Source: Tuctoria greenei
Taxonomy: Eukaryota; Streptophyta; Magnoliopsida; Poales; Poaceae
Length of the DNA: 64,000 bases
Assembly (NCBI GenBank): GCA_036927565.1
Contig: JAYESD010000005.1
Location: 13,236,565-13,300,564 of the forward strand
Direction: 5' to 3'
Shown piece after piece: positions 1 to 9,733 of this stretch. The notes under the pieces were generated by a model, which saw nothing but the letters and a program-made list of their open reading frames with translations, made no database searches and was not told the DNA's origin. The number at the start of each line of letters is the position of its first letter. Position 1 is the first letter of the stretch. Made by a program: the position numbers and the translations under genes.

Positions 1-109
1 ATGTCAGTGGGCACAAGTATGGCCTTGTCTATGCTGGTGTTGGCTGGGTCATTTGGCGGAGCAAGGAGGATTTGCCTGATGAACTCATTTTCCATATAAA
101 CTACCTAGG
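1..109 (+). pseudogene. GAD: Glutamate decarboxylase, 5' part of an exon split by Copia-1
   Basis: Reading from base 3, the 36 codons encode the PLP-lysine region of plant glutamate decarboxylase, which converts glutamate to GABA and CO2 in the cytosol. The motif SGHKYG is visible and its lysine codon (15-17) is the expected Schiff-base lysine. The following residues (GLVYAGVGWVIWR, then KEDLPDELIFHINYLG) are typical of the family. The exon runs off the left edge of the window, and on the right it stops inside the codon after NYL at the CTAGG target site, where Copia-1 begins. The reading frame continues without loss at 6030. The coding part seen here carries no other lesion, so the disruption looks recent. 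The family assignment is secure from the motif run; which paralogue it is cannot be told. Confidence 0.9.
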
Positions 110-145
110 AATTCCCTATGATTAATCAAGCAATCAATTCTATCA
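110..145 (+). repeat. Copia-1 5' LTR, truncated to 36 bp
   Basis: The last 32 bp (114-145) are identical to the end of the 3' LTR (5998-6029). The first four bases (aatt) do not match the corresponding gaga. The U3 part and the TATA box present in the 3' LTR are absent, yet the remnant abuts the TSD directly. Confidence 0.85.
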
Positions 146-159
146 TGGTATCATTAGCC
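146..159 (+). other. Copia-1 primer-binding site (initiator Met tRNA type)
   Basis: TGGTATCATTAGCC follows the 5' LTR directly. Its first eight bases match the usual copia primer site TGGTATCAGAGC, complementary to the 3' end of initiator methionine tRNA; the rest is diverged. Confidence 0.75.
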
Positions 160-207
160 AAACCCTAATCCCACCCTAACCCTAACCCTAGCCGCCCCCC
201 CCCCCCC

Positions 208-1735
208 ATGGCCGGCGCCTTCCCCTGCGCCGCCGCCGCCGCCGCCGCCGGCGAGGCCGCCCCCTCCCTGGCCGCCGGCGGCCGCTCTCTGGCCGCCCCC
301 CTCCCGGCCACCTCCCTCCCCTGCGCAGCCGCCGCCGCCGCCGCCAGGGCCGCCGCAGGCGGGCTCCCCCCCTCCCTGGCCGCCGCCTCCCTCCCCTGTG
401 CAGCCGCCGACGCCGCCAGGGCCGCCGCAGGCGGGCCCCCCCCTCCCTGGCCGCCGCCTCCCTCCCCTGCGCGAACGCCGCCGCCAGGGCCGCCGCAGGC
501 GGGCCCCCCCCCTCCCTGGCCGCCGCCGCCGCCGCCGGCGGCCCCTTCCTGGCCGGCACCCCCCCACGCCGCCAGTCCCCTGGCCGCCGACGCCCGCGCC
601 CCCGCCGCCGCTGCCGGGGCCGCACCTCCCCTGACCGCCGGCGCGGCCCTGACCCAGCCGCTGCCGGCCGCCTCCCCTCCCTGGGCCGGCGCGCCCATCG
701 CCGGCGCCGTCCCCTCCCTGGCCGGCTCCCTCCCCTGCGCCGGTGTGCCTGCCACCGGTCCTGCAGCAGGCGCTCCCCTCATCGCCATGACCCGGCCTTC
801 GTACGGCGATGCGACTGGTCCCTCCGCCGGCGGACCACTTGCCGGCCCCACTGCCGTCGCCTTCGTGACAGGCTCCGGACCTGCTACTGCTCCGGCCGCG
901 GACACCTCCAGTGTCTTCGCGGCTCTGGCTGCCTCTCGCGATCGCGAGCGGGCACTCGCTCTTGCCTTAGAGCAGGAGCGCGCCTCGGCGGCTGCTCTCT
1001 CGCACTAGATCCAGGAGAGCGCTCACCGACCGTCGGGCACGACGTACGAGCCCGCCTTGGACACCGGTGTGCACTCCGCATATTCGGCGTCGCTCACCGC
1101 CGCCCTATACGCCCAGGCGGCTGGAGTTCAGAACATTCGGACCCTAGTGCCGACTGTTCTGAGTTGTACCTCTACCACCTACGCCCGCTGGCGTAACGAG
1201 TTCCTCCTCACGTTACGGCGGTACCAGCTTGCGGACCACGTCCAGCAGGACGACGCCCCGTGGGATGACTCTTGGATCAGCATGGACAGTCTGGTCCTTG
1301 CTTGGATCTTGGGCACTCTCGCCGATGATCTGTACAAGCTTGTCGGACAGCGCGGTGGGGGGACCGCGCGCCAGGCTTGGCAGATCCTGGAGCACCACTT
1401 CTTGGGGAACCGTGCGACTCGGGCTCTTCACATTAACGCACGGTTCCAGACTACAGTGCAGGGTGACCGCTCCATCTCGGCCTACTGTGGAGAGATGAAG
1501 GGCATGGCTGACTCCCTGCGCGACCTTGGCGAGCCGGTCGCTGACAGCACTCTAGTTCTTCGGGTCCTTCACGGCCTGAACGAGCGCTTCAGCCATCTTC
1601 GCTTCTGGCTTCTCCGGATGGAGCCTCCACCGACCTTCGAGAAGGTCTGGTCTGATCTTGAGCTTGAGGAGATCACGACGGGTGGGCCTGCTACCTCTGG
1701 GTCTGCCACAGCCTTCTATGGCTCCGGGCAGCCCC
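208..1735 (+). pseudogene. Copia-1 gag, with Ala/Pro-rich N-terminus and UBN2-type core
   Basis: The frame starting at ATG 208 encodes about 230 residues of extremely GC-rich Ala/Pro sequence and then a helical stretch (SRDRERALALALEQERAS). It meets an in-frame TAG at 1006-1008 and stays open in the same frame beyond it. From about 1057 the product is the copia capsid domain (UBN2 type), recognisable from YARWRNEFLLTLRRY, a conserved W/L pattern, and FSHLRFWLLRMEPPPTFEKVWSDLELEE. Near 1735, at a C-rich run, the frame changes, and the Gly/Arg-rich tail continues in frame 3 (about 1740-1970). I see no CCHC zinc knuckle; the tail is RG-rich instead. Gag would form the particle that packages element RNA. 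The Ala/Pro segment is made of roughly 70-bp tandem units and may be an expansion rather than part of the ancestral gag. Confidence 0.75.
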
Positions 1736-1970
1736 CCGCCCACCGTCTTCTGGGGGACCACTACCGCGACCGCCTACTCCACCTACCGCCCCGGGTGCCT
1801 CTGCTGGCTCTGGGGGTGGTACTCGTCGACGTCGCGGCGGAAGGCGCACAGGACGAGGTGCTGGCAGCACTCCTACGTCCACTGCTCCTACTGGTGGTGG
1901 TACTGGTGGCACTGGCCAGGGAGGTGCGCCCTGGCCCACACCGTATAACCCGTGGACTGGCCAGATCTCT

Positions 1971-3560
1971 ATGTGGCCTGGACCGTCTCCGGGTCTTCTT
2001 GGGGCGCCACCGACTTCCTCCACTCCGCGCCAGCCTCGTCCTCCGGTTGCGTACGTAGCCCATCCGGGCTATGGTGGACCTGGTCGCCCTGTGGCTGGAT
2101 CGCCCACTCCAGCCTACGGCGGTGCTTCCTACCCCGCTGGGCACTCGGAGCCACCAGCACCTCTCCAGGAGCCGCCCATGTGGTGGGACCGTCAGGACTT
2201 GGCGTCTTCCTTCAGCACCATGCACCTTACACCACCGACTACTGATTGGGTGGCTGATTCTGGCGCCTCCTACCACACCACCCTAGATGCTGGTATTCTC
2301 TCCTCTACACACACACCTCATCCGTCTTTTCCTTCATCGATCGTTGTTGGAAATGGATCCGTTCTTCCAGTCACCTCAGTAGGTGACTCAGTTTCTCCGG
2401 GTTCATTCCATCTTAATAATGTTCTTGTTGCTCCAGACATTATTCAAAATTTACTTTCCATTCGTCGTTTCACCACTGATAATAATATTTCTGTTGAGTT
2501 TGATCCTTTTGGTTTGTCTGTGAAGGATCTTTCCACCCGGCGTCTTCTTCTTCGATGTGATAGTCCGGGGCCCCTGTACACTCTTCGACTTCCTTCTTCC
2601 GCTGCGTCTTCGTCTTTTGCTCTGGCTACGACAGCTTCGTCCGCTACTTGGCACCGTCGGCTTGGTCACCCTGGCGCTGATGCTATGTCGAAGTTGTCTA
2701 GTAGTTCAGTTATCTCGTGTACTAGGGGCACACATGAGTCATTGTGTCACGCTTGTCAGCTTGGTCGTCATGTTAGGCTTCCCTTTTCCACTTCTGTGTC
2801 TCATGTGCAACATATTTTTGATCTTATCCATTGCGATTTGTGGACATCTCCTGTTACCAGTGTCTCGGGGTTTAAATATTATTTGGTGGTACTCGATGAT
2901 TTCTCACATTTCTCTTGGACTTTTCCATTACGTCTGAAATCTGAGACTTTTGATACTCTCTCTCACTTCTTCACTTGGGTTTCCACACAGTTTGGGCGTA
3001 CTGTTCGTGCTCTCCAGTGTGACAACGGACGAGAGTTTGACAACTCGCGACTCCGTGACTTTCTCCTTACACATGGCACACAGCTACGCATGTCTTGCCC
3101 ATACACATCTCCTCAGAATGGCAAGGCTGAGCGCATGCTTCGCACCACTAATGATGTCATGCGTTCCTTGATGTTTCAGGCATCCATCCCCGCTCGCTAC
3201 TGGGTAGAGGCACTTCACACTGCCACCTTCCTCCTTAACCGCCTTCCCACCAAGGCGATTCGGGCACCGACTCCTTTCTTTGCCCTGTATGGCACTACTC
3301 CTCTCTACGACCACCTCCGTGTCTTCGGGTGCGCCTGCTACCCTAATCTTTCCGCCACTGCTCCACATAAGCTTGCGCCCCGCTCTACTAGGTGTGTCTT
3401 CCTTGGATACTCCCTTGAGCATAAGGGATACCGGTGCCTCGACCTCTCTACCCACCGCATTTTGATCTCTCGGCACGTCGTCTTCGACGAGTCATCCTTC
3501 CCCTTTTCTTCCTCCACCTCTAGTTCAGCTGCAGAGCTGGACTCGCTTTTTTTCTACTGA
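1971..3560 (+). pseudogene. Copia-1 pol, first part: protease and integrase
   Basis: This is an open frame of 529 codons. The protease active site DSGA is at 2256-2267. A GAG-pre-integrase / HHCC zinc region follows (WHRRLGHPG then CHACQLGRH). The integrase core has its three acidic positions in recognisable contexts: HCDLW, QCDNGREF and QNGKAERM. A typical copia integrase C-terminus follows (VFGCACYPNL, RCVFLGYSLEHKGYRC, HVVFDE). The frame ends shortly after a run of seven T (3547-3553), where it passes to the frame of the RT part. Integrase cuts host DNA and joins the cDNA; the 5-bp TSD is its footprint. The upstream Pro/Gly-rich stretch (1971-2220) is the gag-to-protease linker. The ATG at the start of the open stretch is not a true start, since a single gag-pol polyprotein is expected. 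Confidence 0.85.
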
Positions 3561-3627
3561 CACCGAGGCTGCCCCACCACAGCTGCCTTGGCCTTTTTTT
3601 GCAGGTACATCACCCACCAGCCCCCAG

Positions 3628-5913
3628 GTGGCTCCCACGACGTCGCCAGCTGCACCTTATGCAGCACCGACACCTGTGGTGACTCCGGCTGTGCCTCCTA
3701 CGGCCACGACTCGGCGGTTCACTGACCCTGCTCTCGTCTACCAGCGACGAGTGCGGGTTGGTGCCCAGGCTCCGTCGACCCTGGGGACGAGTGCCGCACC
3801 ACGTGTGGCACCGACGTCTCCTGCTGCGCCACGCGCGGCCCCGGCGTCACCGACCTCGTCTCCTGCACCACATGAGGTCCTGGCGCCTTCTACAGCTGCG
3901 CCACGCGCGGCAACGGTGTCTCCGACCTCGACTCCTGCGGCACACGAGGTCCCTGCGTCCCCTACGGCTGCGCCACGCGCGGCCCCAGCGTCTCCGGCCT
4001 CGACTCCCGCGCCACGCGCGGCCCCGGCGACCCCCACAGCTGCGCCACGCGCGGCCTCGGCGTCTCCGGCCTCGACTCCTGCGCTGTGCGGGGACCCGAC
4101 GACTACTCCAGCTCCCGCGTCCCCCGCTGCGCCACGCGCGGCCCCTGTTCCACGTTTCGCCGATCCTGCTCTTGTCTACCAGCGACGGGAGCGGGTTGGT
4201 GCCTCTACGCCTGCGCGTCCGGAGCCCTCGGTGTACCACCCACCGTTACTTCACCGGGACCCAGGACACGTTCACCCGATGGTGACTAGACGTGCCGCTG
4301 GGGTTCTCCGGCCTCTTGAGAGGTTCTCCGGAGTGGTACTCTCTTCGACGACACCGACACCATCCACTTCCTCTTCGGTTTCACCTATACCGACCTCCGT
4401 CCGTAGCGCACTCGCTGACCCTGACTGGCGCCGCGCTATGGAGGAGGAGTATGCGGCCCTACTTGCCAACCGGACATGGGACCTAGTTCCCCGTCCTTCC
4501 CGTGGCAACGTTGTCACAGGCAAGTGGGTTTTCACGCATAAGAGGAAGGCGGATGGCTCCCTGGAGAGATATAAGGCTCGTTGGGTACTTCGGGGCTTCA
4601 CTCAGCGCCCTGGAGTGGACTACGACGAGACCTTCAGTCCGGTGGTTAAGCCAGCGACAGTACGGACTGTTCTGTCGTTGGCTCTCTCGCGTTCTTGGCC
4701 TGTCCACCAGCTGGACGTCAAGAACGCCTTCCTTCACGGGACGCTGACAGAGACGGTGTACTGCAGTCAGCCGACAGGGTTCGTCGATTCAGCCCGTCCA
4801 GACTTGGTCTGCCGGCTGAACAAGTCTCTGTACGGGCTGAAGCAGGCGCCTCGGGCTTGGTACAGCCGGTTCGCCTCCTTCCTGGCCTCGCTTGGCTTCG
4901 TCGAGGCCAAGGCGGACACCTCGCTCTTCGTTTACAGGCATGAGGGTGACACTGTCTACCTCCTCCTGTACGTGGACGATATTGTCCTCACGGCGTCCAG
5001 CTCGGCTCTTCTTCAGCGCACGATCTCCGCACTGCAGCGCGAGTTCGCGATGAAGGACCTCGGCCAGCTCCACCACTTCCTGGGCGTTACGGTCGAGCAC
5101 CGTCCGGACGCTCTGTTCCTCCACCAGCGCCAGTACTGCCTGGATATCCTCGAGCGAGCGGGCATGGCTGATTGTAAGCCGTGCTCCACTCCCGTGGACA
5201 CTCAGGCGAAGCTGGCTTCGGCTGACGGCGCCTCGGTCGCCGACCCCACCTCTTACAGGAGTCTTGCAGGTGCCCTGCAGTACCTCACCTTCACCAGGCC
5301 GGATATCTCATACGCGGTTCAGCAGGTGTGTCTCCACATGCATGATCCGCGGGAGACGCACCTCACGACGATGAAGCGGATTCTTCGGTACCTACGCGGC
5401 TCCCTCGACTACGGCCTTCTCCTTCGACGTGACTCGCCTTCAGAGTTGGTGGTCTACACCGACGCTGACTGGGCGGGGTGCCCTGATACCCGCCGTTCCA
5501 CCTCTGGCTACGCCGTCTTCCTGGGGGGGAATCTTGTCTCCTGGTCCTCGAAGCGGCAACCCGTGGTTTCTCGCTCCAGCGCTGAGGCGGAGTACCGCGC
5601 CGTGGCTAACGGCGTAGCAGAGGCGTCTTGGCTCCAGCAGTTACTTCAGGAGCTCCACTCCCCTGTCGCCCGGAGCACGTTGGTCTACTGTGATAATGTC
5701 AGCGCCGTTTACCTCTCCACCAATCCCGTTCAGCACCAGCGCACGAAACATGTGGAGATTGATCTTCACTTTGTTCGTGAGCGGGTTGCACGCGGGGAGG
5801 TTCGAGTTCTCCACGTGCCGACGACGTCACAGTTTGCCGATATCTTCACGAAGGGACTCCCGTCGACTTTATTTTCTGAGTTTCGGTCCAGTCTCAACAT
5901 CTGTTGTGGCTAG
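3628..5913 (+). pseudogene. Copia-1 pol, second part: reverse transcriptase and RNase H
   Basis: This is an open frame of 761 codons. The first ~200 residues are a repetitive Pro/Ala/Ser/Thr linker in which blocks of the type APRAAPASP recur, and in which the phrase DPALVYQRR occurs twice. The RT follows, with WVLRGFTQRPGVDYDETFSPV, LDVKNAFLHG, SLYGLKQAPRAWY and the catalytic YVDD at 4969-4980. RNase H has YTDADWAG, the SSAEAEYRA motif, CDN and the terminal FADIFTKGLP typical of copia. The stop is at 5911-5913, about 20 bp before the 3' LTR. This half is intact; the polyprotein is broken only upstream. RT and RNase H copy the element RNA in cytoplasmic particles. Confidence 0.9.
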
Positions 5914-5918
5914 ATGTT

Positions 5919-5933
5919 GGGACTGCGGGGGGG
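5919..5933 (+). other. Copia-1 polypurine tract
   Basis: A purine-rich stretch ending in seven G directly precedes the TGTTGGA start of the 3' LTR, the expected place for priming plus-strand DNA. Confidence 0.7.
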
Positions 5934-6029
5934 TGTTGGACTGTGTTTGGGCCTAGCCTGTATGGCCCATCTATGTATCTATAAATATGTACCGAGACCC
6001 TATGATTAATCAAGCAATCAATTCTATCA
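5934..6029 (+). repeat. Copia-1 3' LTR, 96 bp, with TATA box
   Basis: It begins TGTTGGAC after the purine tract and ends CTATCA before the TSD CTAGG. A TATAAATAT box lies at 5980-5988. At 96 bp it is very short for an element with full coding capacity. Confidence 0.85.
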
Positions 6030-6823
6030 CTAGGGACTGACCAGCCCACATTCACGCTCAACTTCTCCAAGGGTACTTCCATTCGAATTCACCGGTATTT
6101 TGGTTTTCTCATCCTGCAGAAAGCTTAAGAGTGTTTGTGACCAAATTTTCTGCAGGCTCCAGCCAGATCATTGCACAATACTATCAGCTCATACGCCTAG
6201 GCTTCGAGGTATTTCCATTCTTCTCTCGAGTCTTGAGAGCTTACAGGTTGTACAGTAGTTTGAATGTTTGAATCAGACGATATATGTATCATGTACCAGG
6301 CAGGGAACACCAGGTGCACTAATCCAATTTTGTTGCCAATGGCCTGCAGGGATACAAGAGTATCATGGAGAACTGCATGGAGAACACGGCAATACTGAAG
6401 GAAGGCCTCGCGGCGACCGGGCGGTTCGAGATCGTATCCAAGGACACCGGCGTGCCGCTAGTCGCCTTCTCGCTCAAGGACAGCAGCACGTTCAGCGTGT
6501 TCGACGTATCCGATAACCTGCGCCGCTTTGGCTGGATCGTGCCGGCCTACACCATGCCTCCCGACGCGGAGCACGTGGCCGTCCTCCGCGTCGTCGTGAG
6601 GGAGGACTTCAGCCGGAGCCTCGCCGAGCGGCTCGTCTCCGACGTCGTGAAGGTCCTGCACGAGCTGGACGCGCGCGCGGCCCACGTCGTGAGGATCGCC
6701 AGCGTCGCCGCCGCGCAGACCGACGGCGGCGTCGTGGCCGGGAAGAGCGTGGTAGACATCCAGCGGGAGATCGTCTCGCGCTGGAGGAATGCGGTGGACA
6801 AGAAGAAGACCGGCCCTTGCTGA
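6030..6823 (+). pseudogene. GAD: Glutamate decarboxylase, 3' exons including the calmodulin-binding tail
   Basis: The GAD reading frame resumes here with GTDQPTFTLNFSKG. Three exon pieces are clear: 6030-6072, 6156-6208 and 6350-6823. They are separated by GT-AG introns at 6073-6155 and 6209-6349 that restore the family sequence (FSKG-SSQIIAQYYQLIRLGFE-GYKSIMENC). The last exon encodes the C-terminal domain and ends in a stop at 6821-6823. The final residues (a Trp in SRWRNAV followed by a KKK cluster) fit the calmodulin-binding autoinhibitory tail of plant GADs; calmodulin binding itself is inferred. All splice sites and codons look intact. The only visible defect is the Copia-1 insertion, flanked by CTAGG on both sides (105-109 and 6030-6034). 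Any transcript through this allele would need to splice or read through about 5.9 kb of retrotransposon. Confidence 0.9.
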
Positions 6824-7180
6824 TGCCTGAATCGCGTGAACCGTATTATTATTACGATCGTGTCTTGCGTTGACGCCTGCTGTGTTGCTGTGATGTGTTT
6901 CTGCGTGCGCTTTGTGCACGGAGTCCCCTTCTTGTTTGCTGTGTTCTCAATGTGTAATTGGGGATATGCCGTAGCAGTGTATATGGCTGCTTACGTGATT
7001 TATTTGATGTCAATGCTCAGTGCAACGCACTGTTCCTGCGAAGGAAATCAAGCGTATACTCATGTGTGTCCAGATCGTTTTTCATCATTACACACGAGTA
7101 CAATATGAGATATCATAGTATAATAAGTCAAGTTTGATAATCATGATAAGTCAAGTATAGGTACATTATTTTTGATACAT
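6824..7180 (+). other. GAD 3' flank / 3' UTR; no gene seen
   Basis: This AT-rich sequence follows the GAD stop. The open stretch at 6836-7108 is Cys/Val-rich with no family resemblance and is best read as 3' UTR. An A/T-rich zone with TATCATAG-like words follows near 7105-7180. Confidence 0.4.
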
Positions 7181-8838
7181 AAATGATCTGTAGGTTAAAA
7201 AAAAGCTCAAAGACAACGGAAAGTTGGAAGAAAAACTCAGAGACAACGAAAAGGTGGAAAGGTAGCAGTGAGATCTTTATCACAGGCGCCGTCTGTGGGA
7301 ACATCAGTCTAGTCCTGAACTCCAGTGTAGTGTCGTCTCCGTCGTACTCCTCCATCGCTCCACCACTGGGTCCTGAGCAACAATATATGCACACAAAAGT
7401 AAAAGAAAAACAAGCAAGTGTGAGTACCTAATGTACTCCGCGAGTATAGAAAATTATGACATGCGGACCATTTAATGAGAGAAAGCTGACACGGGGTAAG
7501 CCTCTATGCAACTCTAATTTCCTATGTTGACCTTAGCATCCTATTTACTAGATGAAGGACACATCTATCAAATAATAATATAAAACTGTCATATTACACT
7601 CACCCGACTCACCACCGTCCAGGTTACTCCACCTGGACACCAACTCACCGGGTTACCACACCCGGCTACCAACCAAACCATCAAGTCCCAAACCAACTAA
7701 TCGAGGTTGAGCTACCAGACGCGCTCATGACCGTGAGCACGACTATATAGATAGTTTTATACTCTGCAGAGTTTGTACTACTTTACTTATAAATTATGAT
7801 TCCATCCTCTGTCACCAGGTGGACTAAGAACCTCCTTTATACCCGTGTTTGCGAGTCACACTGCACACTACCTAAGATGTAAGGCTAGATGTCACAATAG
7901 AGCCTTTACAAATGGTCTCCCGACAAGTACTAGCACTCTAAGATTTCACATACCGCGATATATCTGGAGTAAATCCCTCCGCTGGGGAAGTCCCCTCTTG
8001 AGCCTTGCGGATCTCAGAGCAGTAAATCTCCACTCCTTCCCCGCACCAACCTCTGCCCATACCCCTCGAAAGATTACCTAATTAATTAGTTAAGTCGTTC
8101 CATACCGTCTTGTGGTGGCACGGTAATGCCTGGATCGCAACGCCGAAAACCAGTCCTTAGAATCTACGCAGACATCTAACAACGAATCCGAATCTCGTGC
8201 GTACTGTAGCCACCAAGTCAACTTGCCTGCGAGATTTCTATCAACTACATCCAACCACCAAAACCACAATAATATATATAACAGTAAAGTATACAATTTA
8301 GCAATTTAAATAAAGTTACCCTCCCGACTATAACAGCATGGCTAAGCAGTTGTAACCACCCACCATAATATCCTAACATCTACCCAACAGAGCGACAAAG
8401 AATAATATGGAAAACTAGGGAAACATTCTAGCATAGGATTCCAATTTGACACTGCATGCAATTAATTCTACCTACATCCTTAATAATTCCTAACCGGTGC
8501 AAAGTGGTCAAGGGCACTCACTTGGATAGTGCGGGTCGACAAAGCCAAACTCCTGGTCCTGAAGGTTGAAGATCGCCTCCGGGATCGCCTCTAATCACGT
8601 CACCACATCTAAGAAAATGAAATAGAAGAAATAAGCACAAGCATGCAAATAATCACATGGTGACAAATAAAACATGCAATATATATTCATTCCATTAGCA
8701 AGCACACACACATGAGAGATTAATTACAAGTTCTAAAGTAGTTACACTACACTAGATTGCATTTTATTACCTCGAGGTTATGCTAAGTTTCATTTAAAAG
8801 GGTGGACGACATATTTTGTTTAGTGTTCATATAACTAT
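7181..8838 (-). repeat. Tekay/Del-like LTR fragment, distal (R/U5) part
   Basis: This is the continuation, on the far side of Gypsy-A, of the minus-strand LTR at 44485-46335. The two parts rejoin exactly at the ACTAT duplication that flanks Gypsy-A. Read on the minus strand, the left part contains a splice-acceptor-like TTGCTCAG and a GAGTACGACG-type run. I recall similar sequences in Tekay-type LTRs of grasses, but this is from memory. The left boundary is not clear, and I find neither a primer site nor a matching TSD, so this end is truncated or diverged. No gene is supported here. Confidence 0.4.
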
Positions 8839-9694
8839 TGTCGGTACCCTGCAAACCGGATACCCCTTGGGATTGCAAAGATCACAAGGAAACTCCATCT
8901 ACCAGATTTGAAGACCTCTGAAGGCCCCACATGTCAGCCATAACTGGACCTGCTTCCCCGACATGGTTAGTTCCAGGACCGCCACGTGTATCATAAGACC
9001 GAAGCTACTGCCTACACATGGGAAAGCTCCGGACTGGATACCAGTATGGCACCCCGGACCTAACCCCAGACAGAGGGAAGCTCCGGTACCGACACGTGTC
9101 CAACAGCACCGGACCTACCCGTCCACGACAGTAAGATCCGAAGCTGCCACGTGTCCGAACCACCACACCTTCAACCTCAACGATCAAACTGGTGGGCCCC
9201 CAACAGCTCGGACCTTCAAGTGGAATCAAAGACTTCAAGACCCGATTAAGTGTCATTAATACCATATTAATGACACACGATCGAAAGACCCTTAATACCA
9301 GTAACAGCACTGTTAAGGCCCATTACCATGATATTAAGGGTAATTAACCTCATTTATTGTGTATTAAACATTAGTAACCGCCAGGGCCACATGTCGGATC
9401 AGGCTAACGGTGTAACGACCAGTCCTTGTACAATAAAAGGACTGGTCGATGATACACAGGGGGGATTTTGGACGCGCTCTCAAGCACACACAATCACTGA
9501 AAGCTCTTAGACGCTCAATACAAGAACAACACACCCCGTGGAGTAGGGTATTACGCTCAGGCGGCCCGAACCACGTAAACCTCTGTGTCAATTTGCCACC
9601 ATCTCTTGAATCTCTACGCGCCCATTACCGAACTACAAACTCCACGGACTACTAACAACAGTGTCGGGAGATCTGCCGGATTCAATCACCGACA
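8839..9694 (+). repeat. Gypsy-A 5' LTR (856 bp)
   Basis: It starts TGTCGGTACC and ends CCGACA immediately before the primer site. The promoter box that reads TATAAAAG in the 3' LTR is changed to CAATAAAAG here (9431-9439), so the 5' promoter is probably weakened. Confidence 0.9.
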
Positions 9695-9696
9695 AT

Positions 9697-9714
9697 TGGC
9701 GCGCCAGGTAGGGG
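9697..9714 (+). other. Gypsy-A primer-binding site
   Basis: TGGCGCGCCAGGTAGGGG lies two bases after the 5' LTR. The same site follows the 5' LTR of Gypsy-C (14551-14568) and, in diverged form, Gypsy-D (56918-56935). Confidence 0.75.
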
Positions 9715-9733
9715 TGTGCCCGAGATTTCAAGA

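Larger units (their letters stand above)
110..6029 (+). mobile_element. Copia-1: Ty1/copia LTR retrotransposon inserted in a GAD exon
   Basis: This is a Ty1/copia element in the same orientation as GAD. The order is 5' LTR remnant, Met-tRNA primer site, gag, protease, integrase, RT, RNase H, G-rich purine tract, 3' LTR; integrase before RT is diagnostic of copia. The 5-bp TSD CTAGG lies on both sides. The coding region is long and recognisable throughout but has three breaks: an in-frame TAG at 1006-1008, a frame change near 1735, and a frame change at a seven-T run (3547-3553). The 3' LTR is only 96 bp, and the 5' LTR is truncated to 36 bp and lacks the TATA box. The copy is therefore probably unable to make its own full-length RNA. 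Confidence 0.93.

Noticed and set aside
173..190. CCCTAA repeats as a telomeric tract
   Set aside because: Only about three units, in a retrotransposon leader, and plant telomeres are CCCTAAA.
154..905. Long open stretches on both strands in the GC-rich Copia-1 leader
   Set aside because: They arise from GGC/GCC repeats that lack stops; only the plus frame from 208 joins the gag core.
3738..4239. Gly/Ala- and Arg-rich frames opposite the Copia-1 linker
   Set aside because: They are shadows of the repetitive Pro/Ala linker between integrase and RT.
6836..7108. A 90-codon hydrophobic frame downstream of GAD
   Set aside because: It directly follows the GAD stop, has no family features, and is best explained as 3' UTR.
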